Source: Candidatus Firestonebacteria bacterium RIFOXYA2_FULL_40_8 (GTDB lineage: Bacteria; Oederibacteriota; D2-FULL-39-29). From it: a stretch of 5,716 bases of DNA. The stretch is taken from NCBI GenBank assembly GCA_001778355.1, contig MFGS01000085.1:9421-15136 (forward strand), in the 5' to 3' direction. The notes below the pieces were generated by a model, which worked only from the letters and a program-made list of their open reading frames with translations, ran no database searches and was not told where the DNA came from. Position numbers and translations under genes: made by a program. Position 1 is the first letter of the stretch. Every line of letters starts with the position of its first letter. Of this stretch, positions 1 through 4,366 are shown piece by piece.

Positions 1-141
1 AAAGGCAAAAGTTTTTACTTTCGGTTCTTCTTCAAGATCTTCAAGAAAATCTTTTTTTAGATCCATATACTCAAGCTTGCCAAGATCCGTAGAAAAAAGC
101 ATTTGAAGCGCGATTACTCTGGACTTCCTTCGTTCTCCCAT
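1..141 (-). CDS. nusB: Transcription antitermination factor NusB, N-terminal part (runs off the left edge)
   Basis: Only the first 47 codons are visible, starting at the ATG at 141-139. The start MGERRKSRVIALQMLFSTD matches the NusB opening: a basic arginine-rich stretch (R4, R5, R8) followed by a hydrophobic helix of the A-L-Q-x-L-F type. NusB pairs with NusE (ribosomal protein S10) on boxA RNA and supports antitermination of rRNA transcription in the cytoplasm. The arginine-rich N-terminus is the family's RNA-contacting part. A purine-rich AAGGGA lies 4 nt before the ATG. The gene begins 24 nt after the ribH stop on the same strand, and ribH-nusB is a common linkage, which supports the call. 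It is probably cotranscribed with the rib genes and so partly under the FMN riboswitch. The rest of the protein lies outside the window, so its integrity cannot be judged. Confidence 0.85.
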   Translation of the reverse strand, partial: MGERRKSRVIALQMLFSTDLGKLEYMDLKKDFLEDLEEEPKVKTFAF

Positions 142-165
142 ATTTCCCTTTTGCTTAAACTGGTC

Positions 166-630
166 TTAAATTTTCTCGTAAAGATTAGCCATTTCTATAG
201 CTGCTAAAGCCGCATCAGCGCCTTTATTCCCTGATTTGGTACCCGCGCGTTCAATGGCCTGCTCAATGGACTCCGTGGTTAGAATTCCAAAAATCACGGG
301 AACACCTGATTCCATAGAAGCCATAGCAACACCTTTTGCCGCTTCAGACGCAACATAATCAAAGTGAGGCGTATTTCCTTTTATTATAGCACCTACACAA
401 ATAATTGCATCATATTTTTTCGATTTTGCAACCTTTAGGGCAACGCCTGGAATCTCAAAAGCACCCGGAACTTTAAGAACATCAATATCCTTTTCATCAA
501 CATCATGGCGTTTTAGCGCGTCTATGGCTCCGGACACCAGCTTATCCGTTATAAAACTATTGAACCTGCCGGCAATAACTGCGAACTTCTTACCCTTTGC
601 TATAAGATTTCCCTCTATTACTTTACCCAT
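166..630 (-). CDS. ribH: 6,7-dimethyl-8-ribityllumazine synthase (riboflavin synthase beta chain)
   Basis: This enzyme condenses 5-amino-6-ribitylamino-uracil with 3,4-dihydroxy-2-butanone 4-phosphate to give the lumazine precursor of riboflavin. Family members form pentamers or 60-mer capsids. The 154-residue product has the usual length. Visible motifs are the N-terminal G-R-F-N at 21-24 (substrate-stacking Phe), G-A-F-E-I-P at 56-61, G-N-T-P-H-F-D-Y with H89 as the expected catalytic histidine, and the C-terminal R-A-G-T-K-S-G-N-K-G stretch at 128-137 for phosphate binding. An in-frame GTG at 651 would add seven charged residues (MSEEDKK) but has no good ribosome-binding site. The ATG at 630 has AGGAGG 8 nt upstream and gives a normal-length protein, so I chose it. 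The gene follows ribBA by 13 nt and precedes nusB. Confidence 0.96.
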   Translation of the reverse strand: MGKVIEGNLIAKGKKFAVIAGRFNSFITDKLVSGAIDALKRHDVDEKDIDVLKVPGAFEIPGVALKVAKSKKYDAIICVGAIIKGNTPHFDYVASEAAKGVAMASMESGVPVIFGILTTESIEQAIERAGTKSGNKGADAALAAIEMANLYEKI

Positions 631-638
631 TTTCTTAT

Positions 639-644
639 CCTCCT
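639..644 (-). promoter_or_regulatory. Ribosome-binding site that fixes the ribH start
   Basis: On the minus strand a perfect AGGAGG ends 8 nt before the ATG at 630. It overlaps the TGA stop of ribBA (646-644, reading TGAGGAGG), so ribosomes finishing ribBA stop on the ribH initiation site. This favours translational coupling and argues against the upstream GTG at 651 as the start. Confidence 0.85.
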
Positions 645-1855
645 CAGACACTCTTTAGGATGTGTCCCATCTTCTTTTTCTTGGTTTTATAATATTTAAG
701 ATTAAACTTATTCGGTTTAATCTCTATCGGTACTCTGCCTTTTATCTCAAGACCGTAACCTTCCAACCCTACAACTTTCCGGGGATTGTTTGTAAGGAGT
801 TTAATGCTTTTTAGCCCCAGGTCGGAAAGTATCATCGCACCCACGCCGTAATCCCTGAGATCCGGTTTAAAACCGAGTTCTACATTTGCCTCAACGGTAT
901 CATAACCTTTGTCCTGGAGTTCGTAAGCTTTTAATTTGTTGACCAGTCCTATTCCCCTGCCTTCCTGCCTCATATACAGCAAAACTCCGGATTTCCTCTC
1001 AGCAATTATTTCCATGGACTTTTCCAGTTGTTCCCCGCAATCACACCTGTAGCTCCCGAGAAGATCTCCGGTCAGACATTCCGAATGAACCCTGACCAAT
1101 ACATCTTTTTTACCGGAAATATCCCCGAGCACCAGCGCAATTGGAAAATCCCCGTCTATAAGATTTTCATAAGCCACCACCCGCCACGTTCCGAATTTAT
1201 TCGGAATTGTAGTTTCAACCGCTCTCTTCACAAGGATTTCGGTATTCCGTCTATATTTAATAAGGTCCGCCACTGTTATTATTTTAATACCGAATTTTTT
1301 TGAGAATTTTGCAAGCTCCGGCAGTCTTGCCATAGTGCCGTCTTCTTTCATTATTTCGCAAATAACTCCGGCGGGATAAAGACCGGAAAGAATAGAAAGG
1401 TCAACGGAGGCCTCTGTCTGCCCTGCCCTTTTAAGCACACCGCCTTCTTTATATCTTAACGGGAAAATATGCCCTGGTCTTGCGAGATCCGCAGGTTTTG
1501 TTTTTTTATTTATCGCCGCAAGTATGGTCTTGGACCTGTCAAAGGCAGAAATACCGGTAGTCGCGCCTTTTTTTACATCAATGGAAACAGAAAACGCCGT
1601 ATGAAAACTTGAAGTGTTGCTGTTTACCATATCAGGGATCTCTAATTCATCCAACCGCTTAGACAGCATAGGAAGACATATTAAACCTCTTCCATGCTGC
1701 GCCATAAAATTAATTTTTGCAGGCGTGGTCTTTTCCGCGGCTAAAACCAGGTCTCCCTCGTTTTCCCTGTCTTCATCATCAATAACGATCAGCATCTTCC
1801 CTGCCTTGTAATCCTTTAGCGCCTCCGCAATACTGCTAAAAATACCCGTTTTCAT
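644..1855 (-). CDS. ribBA: Bifunctional 3,4-dihydroxy-2-butanone 4-phosphate synthase / GTP cyclohydrolase II
   Basis: This 403-residue fusion supplies both precursors of the riboflavin pathway in the cytoplasm. The N-terminal half (about 1-203) is DHBP synthase, converting ribulose 5-phosphate to dihydroxybutanone phosphate plus formate. It shows the acidic metal-binding loop D-D-E-D-R-E-N-E-G-D at 26-35, T-T-G-I-S at 99-103, R-P-G-H at 126-129, and T-E-A-S-V-D-L at 148-154 followed by C-E at 166-167. The C-terminal half (about 208-398) is GTP cyclohydrolase II, which opens GTP. It shows zinc ligands C260, C271 and C273 (H-S-E-C-L-T-G-D and C-D-C-G), R-Q-E-G-R-G-I-G-L at 296-304, D-L-R-D-Y-G at 332-337 and T-N-N-P-R-K at 355-360. 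All key motifs of both halves are present, so both should be active. AAGGAG lies about 8 nt before the ATG, and the first 20 nt overlap the end of ribE. Confidence 0.97.
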   Translation of the reverse strand: MKTGIFSSIAEALKDYKAGKMLIVIDDEDRENEGDLVLAAEKTTPAKINFMAQHGRGLICLPMLSKRLDELEIPDMVNSNTSSFHTAFSVSIDVKKGATTGISAFDRSKTILAAINKKTKPADLARPGHIFPLRYKEGGVLKRAGQTEASVDLSILSGLYPAGVICEIMKEDGTMARLPELAKFSKKFGIKIITVADLIKYRRNTEILVKRAVETTIPNKFGTWRVVAYENLIDGDFPIALVLGDISGKKDVLVRVHSECLTGDLLGSYRCDCGEQLEKSMEIIAERKSGVLLYMRQEGRGIGLVNKLKAYELQDKGYDTVEANVELGFKPDLRDYGVGAMILSDLGLKSIKLLTNNPRKVVGLEGYGLEIKGRVPIEIKPNKFNLKYYKTKKKKMGHILKSV

Positions 1856-2471
1856 TTAAGAACTCCTTTGTTATCTCTTTTTTGCCGCTAAAATGCATTT
1901 TTTCGATGTACTTACCCAGGACATCAACCTCTATATTAACTTCATCTCCGGTTTTCTTATCTTTCAAAATAGTCATTTCAAAAGTATGCGGAATTATATT
2001 CAAAGTAAAAATATTGTTTTTACATTCTGTCACCGTCAAGCTTATGCCATCGACAGCAATTGAGCCCTTATCTACAATATATTTGATATATTCTTCCGGC
2101 ACTTCAACTGCGAGGGACCAAAAACCTCCGCCTTTGTTTATCTCCTTGATGATTCCGACAGTATCAACATGCCCCATCACAATATGTCCGTCCAACCTGC
2201 TGTCAGCTTTGAGCGGACGTTCTAAATTTACAATGTCCCCGGATTTAAGTTTTCTTAAATTACTTCTTTGCAGGGTTTCTTTTGTTACCTCTGCGGTAAA
2301 ATCATTTTTACCGAAGGAAACAGCGGTCAGACAAACTCCGTTTACCGAGATACTGGAGCCTATCTTTGTACCTTCAAGGATATTTTTCGCGGCAATGCTG
2401 AGCAATAAATTATCACCGCTAGTCTTGACACCTTTTATTTTGCCAATTTCTTCAATTATTCCCGTGAACAT
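1836..2471 (-). CDS. ribE: Riboflavin synthase alpha chain
   Basis: This enzyme dismutates two molecules of 6,7-dimethyl-8-ribityllumazine into riboflavin and the ribitylaminouracil that RibH reuses. The 211-residue protein shows the two tandem lumazine-binding beta-barrel repeats of the family. Repeat one starts M-F-T-G-I-I-E-E-I-G and carries S-V-N-G-V-C-L-T at 42-49, with C47 in the expected conserved position. Repeat two begins about residue 96 after D-G-H-I-V-M-G-H-V-D (94-103) and carries A-V-D-G-I-S-L-T at 139-146. The ATG shares one base with the ribD stop (TGATG), and the SD-like GGAAGGA is rather distant (11 nt), so translation probably relies on coupling to ribD. The gene ends with TAG inside the first codons of ribBA, a 20-nt overlap. 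The symbol ribE follows B. subtilis use; E. coli calls this enzyme ribC. Confidence 0.96.
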   Translation of the reverse strand: MFTGIIEEIGKIKGVKTSGDNLLLSIAAKNILEGTKIGSSISVNGVCLTAVSFGKNDFTAEVTKETLQRSNLRKLKSGDIVNLERPLKADSRLDGHIVMGHVDTVGIIKEINKGGGFWSLAVEVPEEYIKYIVDKGSIAVDGISLTVTECKNNIFTLNIIPHTFEMTILKDKKTGDEVNIEVDVLGKYIEKMHFSGKKEITKEFLNENGYF

Positions 2472-3568
2472 CAGCTTATCTGTCCTTCCACAAGTATATC
2501 ACCGTCCAGACCGTGAAAAACCGGTTGACTTACTTTAATGGCTTCGCTTATGCTTTTAAACCCCATCGGACCCACGACGCTTTTTCCGTCGCTTCCCAGT
2601 ATTTTCGGAGAAATAAACCACATTATCCTGTCCACGACTTTTTCTTTCAAAGCCGCAGTGAGTAAAGTCGGCCCGCCTTCCAGCATTACGGAAGAGATAC
2701 CTAACACAGGAAGTGCTGATAATGCACTTTTTAAATTAACGGTACCGATTTTTCCGGGAACAGCTATAACTTTTATTTTCATTTTCAGTATTTTATCCAC
2801 TCTTTGTTTTTTTGCATTAGTGTTAACAACCAGAAGAACGGTTTTGTAATCTTTCAGTACTTTTGCTTTTAACGATATCTCACACATGGGATCGATTATT
2901 ACTTTTACCGGATTACGGCCTTTAGCCATTCTCACATTCAACTCAGGATTATCTTTTTGTATAGTTCCTATTCCGACCATAACAGAATCTAACTTTGATC
3001 TCTTTAAGTGAACCAGTGTCCTGCTGGCCTCATTTGATATCCATTTCGAATTCCCGTTATAAGCTGCAGCTTTTCCATCCAGAGTAACTGCCATTTTTGA
3101 AACAACCAGAGGAAGCCCGGTTTTTATAATCTTAATGAATGGTTCGTTTATGCTCTCTGCAAGTTCACCCAAAAGTCCAAGCTCAACTTTTACTCCGTGC
3201 TTCTTTAGCAAGGAAATAGACCTGCCTGAAACTTTAGGATTAGGGTCTTTCATTGCAATAACACATCTTTTAATCCCTGCCGCAATTACTTTTTCTACAC
3301 AAGGAGGGGTCTTTTTGCCCAAAAAAGGATAGCAAGGTTCTAAGTTCACATACAATGTTGCGCCTTTAGCCGCTTTACCAGATTTCTTTAGAGCGTTTAC
3401 TTCCGCATGAGGACCGCCGAACACCTTATGAAAACCTTCGCCGACTACTTTTCCATTCTTCACTATAACGCAGCCAACGATAGGATTGGTTTTAGTAAGT
3501 CCTTGCCCGAGAAGAGCGAGGTCTAGTGCTCGATGCATGTACCTTATGTCGGATTGATACTTGGTCAT
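2471..3568 (-). CDS. ribD: Bifunctional diaminohydroxyphosphoribosylaminopyrimidine deaminase / 5-amino-6-(5-phosphoribosylamino)uracil reductase
   Basis: RibD performs the second and third steps of the GTP branch: zinc-dependent deamination of the pyrimidine, then NADPH-dependent reduction of the ribosyl side chain. The 365-residue product has the usual length. Residues about 6-145 form the cytidine-deaminase-like domain with G-G-P-H-A-E-V-N-A (51-59; H54 zinc ligand, E56 proton shuttle) and zinc cysteines C79 and C90. Residues about 150-365 form the reductase, with M-A-V-T-L-D-G-K (159-166), S-K-W-I-S (174-178), D-N-P-E-L-N-V-R (206-213) and L-E-G-G-P-T-L (296-302). The segment between the cysteines reads P-C-Y-P-F-L-G-K-K-T-P-P-C, two residues longer than the usual P-C-S-H-x-G-x-T-P-P-C and lacking its histidine. 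TAGGAG lies 6 nt before the ATG. It is the first gene of the operon, 191 nt downstream of the riboswitch terminator, and overlaps ribE by one base. Confidence 0.95.
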   Translation of the reverse strand: MTKYQSDIRYMHRALDLALLGQGLTKTNPIVGCVIVKNGKVVGEGFHKVFGGPHAEVNALKKSGKAAKGATLYVNLEPCYPFLGKKTPPCVEKVIAAGIKRCVIAMKDPNPKVSGRSISLLKKHGVKVELGLLGELAESINEPFIKIIKTGLPLVVSKMAVTLDGKAAAYNGNSKWISNEASRTLVHLKRSKLDSVMVGIGTIQKDNPELNVRMAKGRNPVKVIIDPMCEISLKAKVLKDYKTVLLVVNTNAKKQRVDKILKMKIKVIAVPGKIGTVNLKSALSALPVLGISSVMLEGGPTLLTAALKEKVVDRIMWFISPKILGSDGKSVVGPMGFKSISEAIKVSQPVFHGLDGDILVEGQIS

Positions 3569-3758
3569 GTAAGGCTCCTAAATGCCTATTGTCCATAAAA
3601 GTCTATAAGGTCTATAAACGTCTCACACTAATGTGGTATTATTTAATCAAAAAACTCCTTAATGTAAACCTAGAGCCAAGAACCCAGTCCTCCACAACAT
3701 GTTTTTGGAGAGATCTCGCCTTAAGGCGGACGCCCAGAACCTTTTTTTCTTCTAAAAC
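3569..3758 (-). other. Long untranslated leader between riboswitch terminator and ribD
   Basis: About 190 nt separate the terminator from the ribD ATG, far more than a ribosome-binding site needs. I see no credible gene here. The only ATG-initiated frame worth noting (ATG at 3700-3698, 13 codons ending TAA) has no Shine-Dalgarno. The stretch contains a perfect 12-nt palindrome CGCCTTAAGGCG (3717-3728), a 5-bp inverted repeat CTCCA/TGGAG around 3690-3710, a degenerate tandem repeat near ribD (3591-3623), and the ribD ribosome-binding site TAGGAG just before the ATG. It may hold a weak internal promoter (see findings). Confidence 0.6.
3591..3623. repeat. Degenerate short tandem repeat, about 9-10 bp period
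   Basis: On the plus strand the core GTCYATA recurs at 3591, 3601 and 3610, followed by a partial GTCT at 3620. The units read GTCCATAAAA, GTCTATAAG and GTCTATAAAC, so spacing is 10, 9 and 10 bp. The array lies 23-55 nt upstream of the ribD start codon, inside its untranslated leader. The low copy number and imperfect period suggest a decayed simple repeat rather than a regulated iteron, although a protein-binding role cannot be excluded. Confidence 0.6.
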
Positions 3759-3788
3759 AAAAAAACCTTGCCAAACAGGGCAAGGTTT
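3759..3788 (-). terminator. Rho-independent terminator of the FMN riboswitch
   Basis: On the minus strand AAACCTTGCC (3788-3779) and GGCAAGGTTT (3772-3763) form a perfect 10-bp stem with a 6-nt loop. The U-tract that follows makes a seven-U run together with the stem end, then G and four more U. It starts 23 nt after the riboswitch aptamer and precedes ribD, so it is the expression platform. When FMN is bound the stem should form and stop transcription before the rib genes. Confidence 0.93.
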
Positions 3789-3811
3789 AAAGTGTGTTCA
3801 AATAAAAAAAA

Positions 3812-3984
3812 CCTTCTTCCATCCAGACTTATCCGTGCACCCGAACTTTTGAGTGGTACATGGTTTACTGTCGGCCCCGGAATCTCACCGGATCAGCCCT
3901 GTACCATAAAGGTGCAGAGGTCGCGGGCTCGCCGGATTTTCTCTGGCCTACCGCCGGTCGGGAATCTCACCCAGCCCTGAAGCT
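3812..3984 (-). promoter_or_regulatory. FMN riboswitch (RFN element) controlling the rib operon
   Basis: The minus strand reproduces the conserved RFN core in order: CTTC of P1 (3982-3979), GGGTGAGATTCCCGACCGG and CGGT, GAGCCCGCGA, a variable hairpin (about 3918-3896) with a stem of roughly 8 bp, ATCCGGTGAGATTCCGG, GCCGACAGT, then AGTCTGGATGGAAGAAGG closing P1 with GAAG (3816-3813). FMN binding stabilises P1 and lowers transcription of riboflavin genes. The 3' strand of P1 continues as AAGGTTT, which can pair perfectly with AAACCTT of the terminator's 5' arm. This gives a clear terminator/antiterminator switch. P1 itself is short, 4 bp plus a G-G mismatch. The P6 arm, normally closed by GAC/GTC over a tiny loop, carries an extra hairpin of about 31 nt (3833-3863). 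Confidence 0.95.
3833..3863 (-). repeat. Extra hairpin inserted in riboswitch arm P6, copy A of a dispersed repeat
   Basis: Within the aptamer the minus strand has CCATGTACC (3863-3855) pairing with GGTGCACGG (3841-3833) over 9 positions with one A-C mismatch and one G-U pair; ACU/AGU can pair further inside. Its internal sequence TGTACCACTCAA then TTCGGGTGC is shared with plus-strand positions 4119-4143 in the same 5' to 3' reading, so the two copies are inverted relative to each other. The copies differ only in the 3-4 nt between the exact blocks and in their flanks. Confidence 0.7.
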
Positions 3985-3989
3985 AATTA

Positions 3990-4018
3990 AGTATAACAGA
4001 AGATTTCACTGTAGTCAA
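3990..4018 (-). promoter_or_regulatory. Sigma70-type promoter of the rib operon
   Basis: On the minus strand TTGACT (4018-4013, five of six to the -35 consensus) is followed after exactly 17 nt by TATACT (3995-3990, five of six to the -10 consensus). The expected transcription start is a purine near 3984-3983, which coincides with the first bases of the riboswitch P1. The aptamer is therefore essentially the 5' end of the transcript. The -35 box also contains the TGA that ends an open frame of the upstream element. Confidence 0.88.
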
Positions 4019-4262
4019 TACTCATAACTCAACCCGAGATCCGAAGTAGAAAGCACACCATTATTGGCTTTCGCAATATTAAAGTTTAATGGAATTTCGG
4101 GTTCCATTCCACAGCCCCTGTACCACTCAATGCTTTCGGGTGCCGCCCCATGTACCTGAAGAATTAATGGTTCATGGTTTCAAATCTACGGGATTGAACC
4201 CGCCTTAGGAGTACCGTGACTATGCAATATGCATGAATGTTTTACGAAGCTCTAATTTGAAT
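4019..4262. other. Unidentified structured intergenic element
   Basis: This gene-free stretch lies between the divergent rib promoter and the membrane-protein gene, and is GC-richer than the DNA to its right. It is dense in hairpins. On the minus strand TATTG-C-GAAA-GC-CAATA (about 4063-4079) has a GNRA-like loop, TGGAA with TTCCA (about 4089-4106) encloses a CCCGAAA loop, and CGGG-TTCAAT-CCCG lies near 4188-4202. Plus-strand 4119-4143 repeats the riboswitch P6 hairpin. A minus-strand frame is open for 54 codons (about 4179-4018) and ends at a TGA in the rib -35 box. It has no start codon and is preceded by a stop, so I do not call a gene. It could be a non-coding RNA, a mobile intergenic repeat or a decayed gene remnant. 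I recognise no known family. Confidence 0.45.
4119..4143 (+). repeat. Copy B of the hairpin repeat found in the riboswitch P6 arm
   Basis: TGTACCACTCAA (4119-4130), then TGCT, then TTCGGGTGC (4135-4143). The minus strand of the riboswitch has the same 12-nt and 9-nt blocks separated by AAG (3860-3837). A further near-identical pair, in direct orientation, is CAGCCCCTGTACCA (4112-4125) against CAGCCCTGTACCA (3894-3906), which differ by one C. Confidence 0.75.
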
Positions 4263-4279
4263 AGTTCTACTTCGTTTTT
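4244..4279 (+). terminator. Weak terminator-like inverted repeat
   Basis: ACGAAG (4244-4249) and CTTCGT (4270-4275) can form a 6-bp stem, followed on the plus strand by a run of five T. The loop is long (20 nt) and the stem is not GC-rich, so termination efficiency is doubtful. If real it would end a plus-strand transcript of the 4019-4262 element before the membrane-protein gene. Confidence 0.3.
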
Positions 4280-4329
4280 AGGGACTCAAGAACAACAAGG
4301 AAAAAAGAGTTCTTACATTTGTTTTATAT

Positions 4330-4358
4330 TTTAAATTGCATTTAAATAATGCTACAAT
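4330..4358 (+). promoter_or_regulatory. Candidate promoter of the membrane-protein gene
   Basis: TACAAT (4353-4358) matches the -10 consensus at five of six positions. TTTAAA (4330-4335) lies 17 nt upstream and matches -35 at four of six. The -10 box ends only 8 nt before the ATG at 4367, so the transcript would start at or next to the start codon. The inverted repeats TTTAAA-TTGCA-TTTAAA (4330-4346) and GCATT-TAAAT-AATGC (4339-4352) overlap it and could be an operator, but in such AT-rich DNA this may be chance. Confidence 0.4.
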
Positions 4359-4366
4359 TACACATA

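Noticed and set aside
631..651. Seven-codon N-terminal extension of ribH from a GTG at 651
   Set aside because: No Shine-Dalgarno before the GTG, while the ATG at 630 has a perfect AGGAGG at 8 nt and gives the family's normal length.
1028..3332. Plus-strand open frames of 65-218 codons across the rib genes
   Set aside because: They are antisense to conserved RibBA, RibE and RibD coding sequence and show no family motifs or ribosome-binding sites.
3661..3700. 13-codon leader peptide upstream of ribD (ATG at 3700-3698 on the minus strand)
   Set aside because: No Shine-Dalgarno and no regulatory codon run; an FMN riboswitch already explains the control.
3526..3980. Plus-strand open frames of 108 and 70 codons over the ribD leader and riboswitch
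   Set aside because: They run through the terminator hairpin and the conserved FMN aptamer on the opposite strand, so they are chance frames.
4100..4150. T-box-like string GAGTGGTACAGGGGC on the minus strand
   Set aside because: It resembles the T-box antiterminator bulge, but there is no specifier stem or tRNA-linked downstream gene, the match is partial, and the segment is better explained as the hairpin repeat.
4015..4182. 54-codon minus-strand frame ending at the rib -35 box, possibly the C-terminus of a decayed gene
   Set aside because: It has no start codon and a stop directly upstream, other frames upstream are broken, and no family is recognisable. Kept only as part of the unidentified element.
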